DNA of 64,000 nt from Paenibacillus sp. (GTDB lineage: Bacteria; Bacillota; Bacilli; Paenibacillales; Paenibacillaceae). This document shows positions 1 through 8,577 of this stretch, piece by piece. Numbering within the stretch: position 1 is the first letter of the stretch; each line of letters opens with the position of its first letter. A program made the translations under genes and the position numbers. Location of the stretch: positions 124,001 to 188,000 of the forward strand of contig JAFWEX010000105.1 of NCBI GenBank assembly GCA_017512705.1. Reading direction: 5' to 3'. The notes beneath the pieces are model-generated. The model was not told the DNA's origin and made no database searches. It saw only the letters and a program-made list of their open reading frames with translations.

Positions 1-641
1 GATGCAACCGGATCGTGTGTGACCATGATAATAGTGACCTCTCTAGCCCGGTTCACCTCATCCATTACGGACAACAACGATGATGCAGACTTGGAATCCA
101 GGGCACCCGTTGGCTCATCTGCAAAGATGATGGAAGGCTGATGGATCAACGCCCGTCCGGCTGCAGTACGCTGTTTTTGCCCTCCTGATATTTCAAAGGG
201 GTATTTCTCCGACAATTCCCGAATACCCAGTACATCTGCAATCGCTGTAAATTCTCTCTCCGCCCGCTTCTTACTTAGCTTGCTAAGTGATAACGGCAGA
301 AGGATATTTTCCTTTACCGTCAACGTATCAAGAAGATTGTAATCCTGAAAGATGAAGCCAAGCTTGTTACGACGGAACGTGGAAAGGGCGGTGTTGGTCA
401 TGGCGGATATATCTTCATTATCAATTAATATTGTACCGTCGGTCGTCCGGTCAATCGTCGCAAGCACGTTTAGCAAAGTGGTTTTTCCGGAACCGGAGGG
501 ACCCATAATGCCGACAAACTCTTTACGCAGAACGCGTAAATTAATGCCTTTCAGTACATGTTGGCTGCTGCCCCTTGAGCCATACGCTTTATGAACATTG
601 CGGGCATGTAATACGGTATTTTGTTCATTCATTTCATTCAT
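1..641 (-). CDS. BceA-type peptide-antibiotic ABC transporter ATP-binding protein (3' end outside window)
   Basis: ATPase of a Bce-type ABC system, which with a very large permease removes or senses cell-wall-active peptides such as bacitracin. The visible 213 residues hold Walker A (GPSGSGKTT), a Q-loop (FQDYNLLD), the signature [15 protein letters not shown] and Walker B ([12 protein letters not shown]) followed by the H-loop THD. The start at 641 is set by GGGAGG about eight bases upstream; a second ATG follows three codons later. It lies downstream of a Bce-type regulator and short kinase on the same strand, the classic order. The C-terminus and the expected permease lie beyond position 1. 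The family call is firm; the ligand is not knowable from the sequence. Confidence 0.9.
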   Translation of the reverse strand, partial: MNEMNEQNTVLHARNVHKAYGSRGSSQHVLKGINLRVLRKEFVGIMGPSGSGKTTLLNVLATIDRTTDGTILIDNEDISAMTNTALSTFRRNKLGFIFQDYNLLDTLTVKENILLPLSLSKLSKKRAEREFTAIADVLGIRELSEKYPFEISGGQKQRTAAGRALIHQPSIIFADEPTGALDSKSASSLLSVMDEVNRAREVTIIMVTHDPVA

Positions 642-708
642 GGTGAACCTCCCATATCTGGTTATAGGTTAAGTTTACGTGCAAATATCCTTGGTGTCGC
701 ACGTTTAG

Positions 709-736
709 GGTGACGAGTTGAAGCGGAAGGTGACGA
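709..736 (-). promoter_or_regulatory. Direct repeat, candidate response-regulator box for the ABC transporter
   Basis: The octamer ggtgacga occurs twice, at 709-716 and 729-736, exactly 20 bases apart, in the gap between the kinase gene and the ATPase gene. Two head-to-tail copies two helical turns apart suit a dimer of an OmpR-family regulator. The -35 region downstream is poor, as expected for an activated promoter. That the neighbouring regulator binds here is inference. Confidence 0.5.
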
Positions 737-751
737 ATTTGTCAGGTTAAA

Positions 752-774
752 CAAAAAAAACCAAGTTGCCTTGG
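752..774 (-). terminator. Rho-independent terminator of the regulator-kinase operon
   Basis: On the minus strand a five-pair stem (CCAAG/CTTGG, 761-774, loop GCAA) is followed by eight U. It lies just past the kinase stop, separating the two-component genes from the inducible transporter genes. Confidence 0.75.
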
Positions 775-778
775 CTAT

Positions 779-1822
779 TCATAGCGGGATAGTATTCACT
801 TGTTCTCTTCTGACGGTCTCGAATGCATTCGGATCTGTAAAAGTCATTCGCATTGTTGTACCTTGCGGCTGGCTGGAGGTAACTTGAAGTGTAATTCCTA
901 TTTTGGCTGCAACGGTTTGGGCAAGATAGAGGCCGAGTCCAGTAGCGGCATTATGAATCCTTCCATTCCCGCCAGTAAAACCTTTATCAAATATACGTGG
1001 CAAGTCATGAGGCAGTATTCCCGGGCCCTCGTCAATGATGTCCAAGAAGACATTCTCTTGTTCTGTAACAGCTGTCCTGAACGTGAGTGACTTGTCGGAA
1101 GGACTATATTTGATGGCATTGGTCAGGATCTGTCTAATGATGAAACGGCACCATTTACGGTCTGTAACAACAGTGGCATCTTGGCCTTCAATACTGACTG
1201 CCAGGTTTTTTTCCATACACCAGGGTGCCAGTTCCTGGATTTCTTCTATTGCGAGACGTTGTACAGAGAGCCTTTCAAGGACGTAGTCTGATTCCAGGGC
1301 AGGAAGGCGTGTCATGTACAGTTGCCGTTCAACAAGCAGATGAATCCGAAGCCACTCGGACTCAATTTTACTTATATCCGGGTTATGTTCTGCGTCCATA
1401 ATCAGTTTCATAGCGGTAAGAGGGGTCTTGATTTCATGAATCCAGGAGGCAGTAAAATCATTCTCGATCAGTTGCGCTTCTTTCACTTGAGAAATCATTT
1501 GTTTGAAATGGATTGATGCCTCTTTTAATAGGTTGTCCGTTATCTTATCTAATTCATTGTCAGGGTGTGGGAGACTCTCAAACCAGTTCGTTTGCATGTC
1601 TTTTTGTAGCTTAGCAACTGCTTCCAGATACCTGGTTTCTTTCTTATATCGCCAAATGAAAAATAAAACAAATAATATAATATAAAGCGAATTCAAGTAT
1701 ATGAAAGAGGTGGGTTCAACACTTACTCCCTGATCGAAAAGTATAAGCAGGTCAGTCAAACCTAGTAAGCCGATAAACAACAGGATCCAGCTTTTTTTTG
1801 AAATAACGTAACGTATGAACAT
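779..1822 (-). CDS. BceS-like intramembrane-sensing histidine kinase
   Basis: Sensor kinase of 347 residues. Two transmembrane segments (about residues 12-30 and 41-57) are joined by a very short outside loop, so there is no extracellular sensor domain; in this family the partner ABC transporter senses the peptide. The phospho-acceptor is His129 in HEIKTPLT, followed by an HATPase domain with N (ILTNAIKYS), G1 (DEGPG) and G2 (ATGLGLYL) boxes. It lies 14 bases downstream of its regulator and upstream of the BceA-like ATPase. The protein is complete and of normal family length. Confidence 0.9.
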   Translation of the reverse strand: MFIRYVISKKSWILLFIGLLGLTDLLILFDQGVSVEPTSFIYLNSLYIILFVLFFIWRYKKETRYLEAVAKLQKDMQTNWFESLPHPDNELDKITDNLLKEASIHFKQMISQVKEAQLIENDFTASWIHEIKTPLTAMKLIMDAEHNPDISKIESEWLRIHLLVERQLYMTRLPALESDYVLERLSVQRLAIEEIQELAPWCMEKNLAVSIEGQDATVVTDRKWCRFIIRQILTNAIKYSPSDKSLTFRTAVTEQENVFLDIIDEGPGILPHDLPRIFDKGFTGGNGRIHNAATGLGLYLAQTVAAKIGITLQVTSSQPQGTTMRMTFTDPNAFETVRREQVNTIPL

Positions 1823-1836
1823 CTCATCTATTCCTC

Positions 1837-2520
1837 CTATAAAGTCACGGCTATATAACCCATCCCTTTCTTTGTTACAATGGCGTCTGAAAGTCCAAGC
1901 ACTTCTAACTTCTGGCGTAAACGTGTGATATTGGCGGTAAGTGTATTGTCATTTACGAACTGTTCATCTTCCCATAGCTTACGAATCAGGTCATGACGTG
2001 AAATGACGGAATTGTTCGACTTCACCAGCGCAAGTAGTAAGAAAAATTCGTTTTTGGTCAAGTCTGCTTCCTCACCTGATTTTCGGATAACACCTCGCTT
2101 TAAATCAATCAAGGCACCGTTCCATTCGAGTGTATCTGCCTGGGTCTCCCCATAAGCGTACGTCCGTCGAAGAATCGCTTGAACTTTGGCATACAGCACA
2201 TTCGTATGAAAGGGTTTCTGGACAAAATCATCCGCACCCATATTCAGTGCCATAACCATATCTAACGGGTGATCACGGGAGGATAAGAAAATGATAGGTA
2301 CTTCGGATACAGAACGAATTTCCCTGCACCAATGAAAACCGTCAAATTTAGGTAGCGTAATATCCATGATTACAAGATGAGGTTGCTCATCAAGAAATGA
2401 ACGCATAACCTCATCAAAATTATTGGGTTTCGAGACTCGAAACGCCCAAGCTTGTAGCCCTGTTTGTAGCGCTTCGAATAATGCTTGATCATCTTCAACT
2501 ATAAATATATTAAATTCCAT
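1837..2520 (-). CDS. BceR-like OmpR-family response regulator
   Basis: Response regulator of 227 residues: receiver domain (residues 3-115) with the acidic pair Asp10/Asp11, phospho-acceptor Asp53 (MDITLP), the conserved SSRD segment and KPF lysine, then a winged-helix DNA-binding domain to the C-terminus (VRGVGY-like end, KKGMGYIAV). The start is set by AAGGGAG ahead of the ATG at 2520. It is first gene of the operon with the short kinase. Likely targets are the ABC transporter promoter with its direct repeats at 709-736. Confidence 0.9.
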   Translation of the reverse strand: MEFNIFIVEDDQALFEALQTGLQAWAFRVSKPNNFDEVMRSFLDEQPHLVIMDITLPKFDGFHWCREIRSVSEVPIIFLSSRDHPLDMVMALNMGADDFVQKPFHTNVLYAKVQAILRRTYAYGETQADTLEWNGALIDLKRGVIRKSGEEADLTKNEFFLLLALVKSNNSVISRHDLIRKLWEDEQFVNDNTLTANITRLRQKLEVLGLSDAIVTKKGMGYIAVTL

Positions 2521-2884
2521 ATCGTGAAATGTTCTCCCTTTTGTAATGTATTTATTTCATACTACTACATTAAATGGATAGAGTGGAGTGAGCGAAGAGA
2601 TTTTTGGTGTATGAGGAATTAATCCTTTGTCTTCGTGGAAGTTGTAAGAAAGGTGCGTTAGTTCAATACAAGCAAGAAGGCAACCAGTCAAGAGGATCGG
2701 TTTCTTCTATTCAACTAACACGATAAATGATCTAATATCAAAAGCCAGTAGGACAGGGTTGGCACGGCAACGCCAGGAGTCAGTTGGGTTTCGAGCAGAT
2801 GACTAGCGAATGCGGTTCAACCTATTTCCGACTGGCTTTTCGTAGACTTAATCCTCTTTCTGGATTGCTGTGATACACGCTCCC
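2521..2884. other. Gene-free stretch with the response-regulator promoter and a structured element
   Basis: There is no credible coding frame. Near 2545-2580 on the minus strand TTAATG and TACATT, 17 bases apart, could serve as a weak promoter for the two-component operon. The rest is dominated by the paired arms listed separately at 2657-2839. Confidence 0.5.
2657..2839 (+). ncRNA. Candidate structured RNA or palindromic DNA element, family not identified
   Basis: Two consecutive foldable units are visible. Unit one pairs 2657-2668 with 2710-2721 (11 of 12 positions) and has inner pairing AGAAG/CTTCT and AACC/GGTT. Unit two is closed by a perfect ten-base pair (AAAAGCCAGT at 2739-2748, ACTGGCTTTT at 2830-2839) and contains GGTTG/CAACC, a small GGC/GCC hairpin and AGTCA/TGACT. 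This nested, multi-helix layout resembles a folded RNA more than a simple terminator. Strand is uncertain; the outermost stem ends in TTTT on both strands, so it could also end tatD transcription. I cannot assign it to a known class. Confidence 0.35.
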
Positions 2885-3694
2885 CTATTCGGGTAGACGA
2901 TAGAAACGCTTGGTATTTTGATGGAAAAGTCGTGTTGCCCGCTCCGTTCCCATACCGGTAATCTCGCTCCAGGCCTGAATGACCTGACGTGTCATAGAGG
3001 GGTGTGTCATCTGTCCCTGAAACGGCCCTTCAAAAGGCCAAGGCCCGTCTGTCTCGGCCATCACCTGTTCCGCTGGATATTGCCTCGCCAGCTCAATAAT
3101 CTCGGTCTCATATCGAATATCCGGTGTGAAGGAGATAAAATATCCGTTGTTCGCCATACGCCGAATGGTCTGCTTGGAGCCCTTGAACCAGTGAAAGTGA
3201 GCTTGTGTGAACTGATGTTTTTCCAGTAGATCACAGGCGATATCGGCATCCTCATACACCGCATGTAAGACGATGGGCTTATCGTGTTTTTTGGCGAGTA
3301 AGATAAACTGTTCAAGCAGATCAATATATCCGCTCTGGTCAAAGTCCAGGCCTGCTCCCTTTGCTTCTTCTCGGCTGTAATAAGGCAAGCCGACTTCTCC
3401 AATCGCAACAGCATGGTCGATGTGCTCTTCAATCCAGCGAAAGAACTGCTCTTGTTCGGTGTGGGATCGCAGGAGCTGTTCGGGATGATAGCCAAATGCG
3501 GGATGAATATAACCTGGATGCTGTTTGGCAAGTTCCAGATTCGCCTGAGCCGAAGCCAGATCCATGGAGACTGCAATGACAGCCTCAACCTGTTGCGCCG
3601 GGAAGCTAAGAAGCATCTCTTTCTGCTGTTCTGGTGTGTATTTATCCATATGAATGTGGGCATCAATGAGCGGTGCAAACGTTTGGGAATGCAT
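2885..3694 (-). CDS. TatD-family metal-dependent hydrolase
   Basis: Amidohydrolase-fold protein of 269 residues. Metal-binding motifs are visible: DAHIHMD near the N-terminus, GEVGL, IVLHAV, a central HWF, and AETDGPW near the C-terminus. TatD proteins are often DNases or hydrolases of unknown substrate. A longer upstream reading is possible but overlaps the neighbouring ATPase; the start at 3694 has GGAGGA ten bases ahead and begins just before the first metal motif. It lies about 100 bases downstream of a thiamine-precursor importer but behind that operon's terminator, so a role in pyrimidine salvage is only a guess. Confidence 0.8.
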   Translation of the reverse strand: MHSQTFAPLIDAHIHMDKYTPEQQKEMLLSFPAQQVEAVIAVSMDLASAQANLELAKQHPGYIHPAFGYHPEQLLRSHTEQEQFFRWIEEHIDHAVAIGEVGLPYYSREEAKGAGLDFDQSGYIDLLEQFILLAKKHDKPIVLHAVYEDADIACDLLEKHQFTQAHFHWFKGSKQTIRRMANNGYFISFTPDIRYETEIIELARQYPAEQVMAETDGPWPFEGPFQGQMTHPSMTRQVIQAWSEITGMGTERATRLFHQNTKRFYRLPE

Positions 3695-3777
3695 GAGGGA
3701 GTTCCTCCATATATCGTAGGTATACATCTTATAACGTCCAGCTTGAGATGTTGGATTATCTGTATTCGAAAAATATA

Positions 3778-3807
3778 ACCCGAAAACCCGCGCTATCCAG
3801 ATAGGCG
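3778..3807 (-). terminator. Terminator overlapping the end of the thi transporter operon
   Basis: On the minus strand CCCGC and TATC pair with GATA and GCGGG, followed by TTTT. The loop includes the stop codon of the ATPase gene, so the hairpin overlaps the last codons. Confidence 0.6.
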
Positions 3808-4653
3808 GGCTTTTTGCTGTTCTTCCTTCATCCACTGGGCAATTTGCCGTTTGCGTTCGAGAAAGGCGGGCTCTTCCGTCACTTCATCCCGTCTCGGTCG
3901 GTCAAAAGGAACCTGAACCTCATGCAGCACTGTCGCCGGCCGGTTAGATAACACATAGACCCGATCTGCCAGCAGCAGCGCTTCCTCGATATTATGGGTG
4001 ATGAACAGCACTGAGCGGCGATGCTGTTCCCAGATATCCAGCAACCAGCGCTGCATGTCGCTCCGAGTCAGGGCATCGAGCGCACTAAACGGCTCATCGA
4101 GCAGCATGAGCTCCTGCGGACTGAGCAGCGCTCGCAGGAAAGCAGCACGCTGCTGCATCCCGCCTGATAGCTGATGAGGGTACGCACGCTCGAATCCCGC
4201 AAGGCCCACGCTGCTAATCCATTGTCTTGCCTCCGCGAGTGCTTCGGTACGCGGAGCAGGCTTAGCATCTGGGGCGGCAAATGCTGCTGCGGAAGCAATT
4301 TCACCAGCCAGCAGCACGTTGTCTTCAATCGTCCGCCATGGAAAAAGAGCGGGCTGCTGCGGCATGTAGCTGATATGCCCGCGCTCTCCAGTAACCCGCT
4401 TGCCGTTCATAAACACCTCGCCGCTCTGCGGTTTCAGCAGGCCGCCGATGATGTGGAACAGGGTGCTTTTACCGCAGCCGGAAGGCCCGACGATGGCGAC
4501 AAATTCCCCTTTTTTCACCGTCATAGACAAGCCATTCAGCACAGGCAGTTTACGCCGCCGCTCCTTGAAGGCCACGTGAACATTGGCGATGTCCAGCGCA
4601 GGTGGAAGCGAAGCTGAAGCATCATGTTCAGGTTGATCCTGTTGCTGTTTCAT
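3793..4653 (-). CDS. thiZ: Thiamine-precursor (HMP type) ABC transporter ATP-binding protein
   Basis: ATPase of 286 residues in the nitrate/sulfonate/taurine-like class. It has Walker [10 protein letters not shown] (residues 56-64), Q-loop MPQQPALFPW, signature LSGGMQQR, Walker B LMLLDEPFSALD and switch ITHNIEEAL. It would energise the permease 87 bases upstream. The whole group stands behind a TPP riboswitch, which fixes the substrate class as thiamine or a pyrimidine precursor such as HMP or formylaminopyrimidine. It has a family-typical length with a short acidic N-terminal extension. Confidence 0.85.
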   Translation of the reverse strand: MKQQQDQPEHDASASLPPALDIANVHVAFKERRRKLPVLNGLSMTVKKGEFVAIVGPSGCGKSTLFHIIGGLLKPQSGEVFMNGKRVTGERGHISYMPQQPALFPWRTIEDNVLLAGEIASAAAFAAPDAKPAPRTEALAEARQWISSVGLAGFERAYPHQLSGGMQQRAAFLRALLSPQELMLLDEPFSALDALTRSDMQRWLLDIWEQHRRSVLFITHNIEEALLLADRVYVLSNRPATVLHEVQVPFDRPRRDEVTEEPAFLERKRQIAQWMKEEQQKARLSG

Positions 4654-4740
4654 ATGATGATCACATCCTAGTGTACAAATTACGGTGACTTTCTAAGGTA
4701 GTAACGATTCCAAGCACCATCCAGAGCCACGTATCCAGCT

Positions 4741-5499
4741 CTAGCGTTTCTGAGGGCGCCAGCGAACGAGAAGTTTCTCTAACAGCGCAATAAGCAGGAA
4801 TAGCAGCAGGCTGAGAGCTACGATAATCATGATGGCGACAAAAAGGCGGTCCGTACGATAAGCGGACTTCTGCAACATCATATAATAGCCGATACCCTTG
4901 TCGGCACCAATCCATTCCGCAATGATGGCACCCATGACGCTGTAGGTTGCAGCGATTTTGACACCGGAAAACACGGATGGCAGGGCATGAGGAAGCTCCA
5001 GTTTCCAAAAGATATGACGGCGATTCGCACCTGCCATGCGCATATAGTTCATCATCATTGCATCCGTGCGCGTAAGTCCATCCATCGCAGCTACAGCCAC
5101 CGGGAAGAAGCAGACCAGAATGATCGTAATCAACTTGGGCAGCAAGCCGAAGCCGAACCAGATCAACAGGAGCGGTGCAAGCGCGATAATGGGTATATTT
5201 TGACTAAGAATAAGTAATGGATACAAGGCTGACTTGAGAAAAGGAATCAGGTGCAGTACCGTCGCAATCAGCAGACCTACCGCTGTACCTGCACCGAATC
5301 CGATAAGAGTTAACTTTATCGTTGCGGAGGCATGCATGCCGAGACGATCGGCCTGGGAAGCTGCTTCCCGGGCGATGTCGGAAGGCGCAGGCAAAATCCA
5401 TTTCTCAATATGGAACAAGGAGACTGCCCCTTGCCATATCGCAATAAAGAGAATAACCGCCACAAGGGGCGGCCATACACTTTTGAAATAAGTAGACAT
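4741..5499 (-). CDS. thiX: Thiamine-precursor ABC transporter permease
   Basis: Integral membrane subunit of 252 residues with about six hydrophobic segments. A binding-protein-dependent transport motif sits in the second half (about 160-195, GANRRHIFWKLELPHALP), the contact site for the ATPase. The start codon overlaps the stop of the preceding 96-residue gene by one base (TAATG-type coupling), indicating translational coupling within the riboswitch-controlled operon. Confidence 0.85.
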   Translation of the reverse strand: MSTYFKSVWPPLVAVILFIAIWQGAVSLFHIEKWILPAPSDIAREAASQADRLGMHASATIKLTLIGFGAGTAVGLLIATVLHLIPFLKSALYPLLILSQNIPIIALAPLLLIWFGFGLLPKLITIILVCFFPVAVAAMDGLTRTDAMMMNYMRMAGANRRHIFWKLELPHALPSVFSGVKIAATYSVMGAIIAEWIGADKGIGYYMMLQKSAYRTDRLFVAIMIIVALSLLLFLLIALLEKLLVRWRPQKR

Positions 5500-5789
5500 T
5501 AGCGGTATTTCTCCGTCAGGGTATCCATACTGAATCCGTCGGGACTATGTGCAATTTTGATCTGGGAGATGATGCTTGGGCTACCGGCTTCTACAAGCAC
5601 CTCATGCATTTTGCGAACAACCTCGAGCAGCTCTTCCAGTTCGCCTTCCATGGTGGTGTCGAGTGCGTTAACCTGATATTTCAGGCCGGATTGCTGAATC
5701 ACTTCGATGGCTCGGTCTACGTATGGATATGAGTTCTCGCCGTTCGGCGTCTTGGGAATAACCTGAATACTAAGTAATGTACTTGCCAT
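5499..5789 (-). CDS. MTH1187/YkoF-like thiamine-binding protein
   Basis: Small cytoplasmic protein of 96 residues with the ferredoxin-like pattern of the MTH1187/YkoF family (opening LLSIQVIPK, central NALDTTMEGELEELLEVV). Family members bind thiamine or related pyrimidines and often accompany HMP/thiamine ABC importers; a store or chaperone role is assumed in the literature. It lies between the binding-protein gene and the permease and is coupled to the permease start. The TPP riboswitch context supports the call. Confidence 0.8.
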   Translation of the reverse strand: MASTLLSIQVIPKTPNGENSYPYVDRAIEVIQQSGLKYQVNALDTTMEGELEELLEVVRKMHEVLVEAGSPSIISQIKIAHSPDGFSMDTLTEKYR

Positions 5790-5936
5790 GAGAGATCATG
5801 CTCCTCCTTTGGATATAAAATGAAAAAATGATCGTTACACGTGCTACTCCGATACCAGAACATCCTCTGACTTCTACGTTCAAACGTGTAAATATGAAAG
5901 TTCATTTTCACATGAAGTAGTAATGTTATTATGGTG

Positions 5937-6977
5937 TTATTGTGGTAAAAACTCGTTCGTGTAGGCTTTCGTTACATCGATCTCTTTATCCAGCAGTTTC
6001 TTGTTGAACATCCAGTCGGTGTAGTTCGTCCAGACCTCTTCTTTTTGTTCACCCCAACGTGGTGCATCATCCTTGTATTTCGGGCTTAGCCATTGCTGAC
6101 TTGCCAGTACTAAATCCTTGTCCAGATCTGGAACCGCTTTAAGCAAAATGTTCGCTGCATCTTCAGGATGGTCTATCGCATATTGATATCCTTCGGAAGT
6201 TGCCTTCAGGAAAGCTTTCACCAGTTCAGGGTCTTTCTGAATCGTCTGTTCATTCGTTACAAGTACAGGTGTGTAGTAGTCCAGCGCTTCGGCGTAATCT
6301 TTTACATACAACATGTCAATCGGCTCTCCGCGCAGTTCAGCCTCAATTCCAGTCCATGCATAGAAAATCCAGGCAAAATCAATATCCCGTTTCACGGCTG
6401 TGAAAAAGTCGGCGTCACCCATGTTAATGTTTTTAACTTTAGATACATCGGCGCCTTCACCTTCCATAATGGATTGCATCACTGCTTCTTCCACCGGTGA
6501 CCCCCAGCCGCCGTAAGTTTTGCCTTCGAAGTCTTTAGGTGATTTGATCTTACGATCCACCGGAGCAGCAAATCCAGATGTATTATGCTGAATAACGGCA
6601 GCGATCGACACAAGTGGAACGTCCTGCGTACGCGCCTGGGTTACACTTTCTTGATAACTGACGCCAAATGGTACTTCACCCGAAGCAACCATCGTATCTG
6701 CTCCGCCAGCTCCGGGCTGTACAATCTCCACATTCAAACCGGCAGCTTGATAGAAACCCTGATCCACCGCTGTGTACAGACCGGTATGGTTCGTATTCGG
6801 AGTCCAGTCAAGCACAACCTTGATGTCTTTCAATGCAGCGCTGCTGTCCTCGTTAGTATTCTCTGAACCCGCTGCGCCTTTCTGCTCGGTCGGTACTGCT
6901 TCTTTTCCACCACATGCAGCTACGGTAACCAGCAGTAAGCACATGAGTAACAATCCTAACACTTTAGGCCATTTCAT
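5937..6977 (-). CDS. thiY: Thiamine-precursor ABC transporter substrate-binding lipoprotein (NMT1/THI5-like)
   Basis: Lipoprotein of 346 residues: signal peptide with lipobox VAAC (Cys22), a Gly/Glu-rich linker, then an NMT1/THI5-like fold (VVLDWTPNTNHTGLY, GGADTMVASGEVPFG, YGGWGSP). Proteins of this family capture pyrimidine precursors of thiamine outside the membrane. It is first gene behind the TPP riboswitch; 147 bases without a gene separate it from the next. It would serve the permease and ATPase downstream. Confidence 0.88.
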   Translation of the reverse strand: MKWPKVLGLLLMCLLLVTVAACGGKEAVPTEQKGAAGSENTNEDSSAALKDIKVVLDWTPNTNHTGLYTAVDQGFYQAAGLNVEIVQPGAGGADTMVASGEVPFGVSYQESVTQARTQDVPLVSIAAVIQHNTSGFAAPVDRKIKSPKDFEGKTYGGWGSPVEEAVMQSIMEGEGADVSKVKNINMGDADFFTAVKRDIDFAWIFYAWTGIEAELRGEPIDMLYVKDYAEALDYYTPVLVTNEQTIQKDPELVKAFLKATSEGYQYAIDHPEDAANILLKAVPDLDKDLVLASQQWLSPKYKDDAPRWGEQKEEVWTNYTDWMFNKKLLDKEIDVTKAYTNEFLPQ

Positions 6978-7121
6978 GGTGATTCCTCCTTCAATATGTC
7001 CGGCCAGGTGGCGCGGGTACTCCTTGGCTTCATATCCAATCCCTTTGCATAAATCGACGGATTTATACTTGTCGGTTATCCGGATAACGTCATTTTTCTG
7101 TTTCTGTTTGCAAAAGAGAAC

Positions 7122-7149
7122 AAAAAAAGCGCCCCGTAATCCGGGACGC
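7122..7149 (-). terminator. Expression-platform terminator of the TPP riboswitch
   Basis: On the minus strand GCGTCCCG and CGGGGCGC pair around a five-base loop and run into seven U, between the TPP aptamer and the thiY start. This fits transcription attenuation when TPP is bound. Confidence 0.8.
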
Positions 7150-7202
7150 GTGCAGGTATGAGAGAGGGCGTTCAGCTTATAGCTGTGCCGTTACAATATA
7201 CT

Positions 7203-7300
7203 CCAATTCCTACGCTGGCATGATCCAGATCAGGTCTAAGGGTTAGTATCTTAATGGGACACACTCTCAGCCGGCCAATTCCGACTCCCCTGTGGGAAAC
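7203..7300 (-). ncRNA. TPP riboswitch (THI element)
   Basis: On the minus strand the two diagnostic parts of the THI box are present: GGCTGAGAGTG on the 5' side (plus positions about 7260-7275) and CTGATCTGGATCATGCC followed by AGCGTAGGAA on the 3' side (7208-7234). The ends TTTCC and GGAAT pair as P1. A terminator lies about 55 bases downstream, then the binding-protein gene. Bound TPP should end transcription of the importer operon. Confidence 0.95.
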
Positions 7301-7434
7301 TATGAAGTTACGGGCATTACTAGGTGTAATTATAGGCCAGCAATGAAAGTGTGTCCAGTCAACAAATTGTTCACAATATGTTCACTTATGTAAGGATCGT
7401 CGCAATCTCTATAATGATCCAAGGTACAGAAAGG

Positions 7435-7932
7435 ATGAGTATATTGCCAGAAAGTAAGAAAGAAGAAATCGTTTTTGGTCTCATGATGTGTACAGGAATG
7501 GTCGTGGTCATGATGACTTTCAATCTGTGGCACACAGGGATGTTGAGTCAGATGTCCTTGATGCAGGTACTGATTCAATTTGTCATCTGCTTTGTCATCG
7601 CCTTTTTGGTGGAGTCTTTCATCATCGGGCCTGTAGCGAGCAAAATCGCGTTTTCTTTCCCGTTTGCGAGGACCAGTAAAATCAAAGGAATCTTGACTAT
7701 GTCCTTCTTCATGGTCATCGGCATGGTTTTGATCATGTCTCTGTATGGCCTCATGACTGCCTATGCAGCAGACCAGTTAGAAGGAGTGTCCTTATTCAGC
7801 GCATATCTTCATACGATTGCACGTAATTTTAGTCTGGCATTGCCTTATCAGTTGGTTATATTAGGGCCGCTTGTACGTTATGTGTTTGGTAGATGGGTTA
7901 AGGGCAGAGCGGTGACCACGGTGTCCATTTAA
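7435..7932 (+). CDS. DUF2798-type membrane protein, two tandem repeats
   Basis: Membrane protein of 165 residues with about four hydrophobic helices forming two similar halves; each contains the DUF2798-like pattern of a Met-rich first helix (GLMMCTGMVVVMMTFNL, SFFMVIGMVLIMSLYGL) and a second helix ending in a Gly-Pro motif (IIGPVAS, ILGPLVR). The function of the family is unknown. Earlier in-frame ATGs exist at 7351 and 7414; 7435 was chosen because the family alignment begins there, although its AAAGG lies very close to the start. Confidence 0.7.
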   Translation: MSILPESKKEEIVFGLMMCTGMVVVMMTFNLWHTGMLSQMSLMQVLIQFVICFVIAFLVESFIIGPVASKIAFSFPFARTSKIKGILTMSFFMVIGMVLIMSLYGLMTAYAADQLEGVSLFSAYLHTIARNFSLALPYQLVILGPLVRYVFGRWVKGRAVTTVSI

Positions 7933-7998
7933 CCAATATATGAATATACGTGAATATCTCTCCCATCGTAAAAAAGTATTTCCTGGGCAATCTTGTTT

Positions 7999-8181
7999 TT
8001 AGGAAGTTCTAATGTAAGCTATCCAATATAGAATACCAATGATAACGACAGTGATGAAAATGGTGGTCATGATTCGGCTCATTAAAGTGTCTCGATTAGC
8101 CTGACGGGCTAGTTCGTCTGCTCTTTGTTTGGTAGCTCCGGCTTTGGTATCATTCAGCTGATTGGGGCTCATATTCATCAT
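7999..8181 (-). CDS. Small single-pass membrane protein, unknown
   Basis: Sixty residues: a polar, basic N-terminal half followed by one transmembrane helix (about 38-56) and a short tail. GAGGGGAGC lies seven bases ahead of the ATG, so translation is likely. It is 14 bases downstream of another small membrane-protein gene, probably one operon. I do not recognise a family and suggest no function. Confidence 0.6.
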   Translation of the reverse strand: MMNMSPNQLNDTKAGATKQRADELARQANRDTLMSRIMTTIFITVVIIGILYWIAYIRTS

Positions 8182-8195
8182 GCCGTAGCTCCCCT

Positions 8196-8405
8196 CTAGA
8201 TAAATAATTGCCTAATTGAGGCGAGTGTCATAATGATGCCAAGGGCAATAAGGACGATACCTCTGATCTTAATCATGGTTATGTCCGCTTTATTTAATTC
8301 TCTTCGATTGGGGTTGAACGGCCAGGAATCCGGTGTTGTTAAAGCCCTGAACCCAAATATGAACCCGATCACGCCAATGAACAACAGGACTATAAATAAG
8401 AACAT
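8196..8405 (-). CDS. Small two-helix membrane protein, unknown
   Basis: Sixty-nine residues with two transmembrane helices (about 2-20 and 48-66) joined by a polar loop containing a Trp-Pro-Phe-Asn-Pro-Asn motif. AAGGAGTGG precedes the ATG at good spacing. It resembles the many short two-helix proteins of unknown role in Bacillales. First gene of a two-gene unit with the 60-residue protein. Confidence 0.65.
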   Translation of the reverse strand: MFLFIVLLFIGVIGFIFGFRALTTPDSWPFNPNRRELNKADITMIKIRGIVLIALGIIMTLASIRQLFI

Positions 8406-8577
8406 GCAACCACTCCTTCATATTAATCAACTTTTCAGTCAACTTCGACTTCTATTAAGCATAGTTTACTTGAAAAAAATCCGGGCAGAAACGTAGGATG
8501 GTCCTATTCCAAAAAACGAAAAGTGGCATGTATACGCAGTGGACTGCATGGCCGTTCCTAAAAATAGTTCTAAGATG

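Noticed and set aside
2739-2839. MITE or insertion sequence with terminal inverted repeats
   Set aside because: Arms are only ten bases, no target duplication is visible, and the interior has its own helices; RNA structure fits better.
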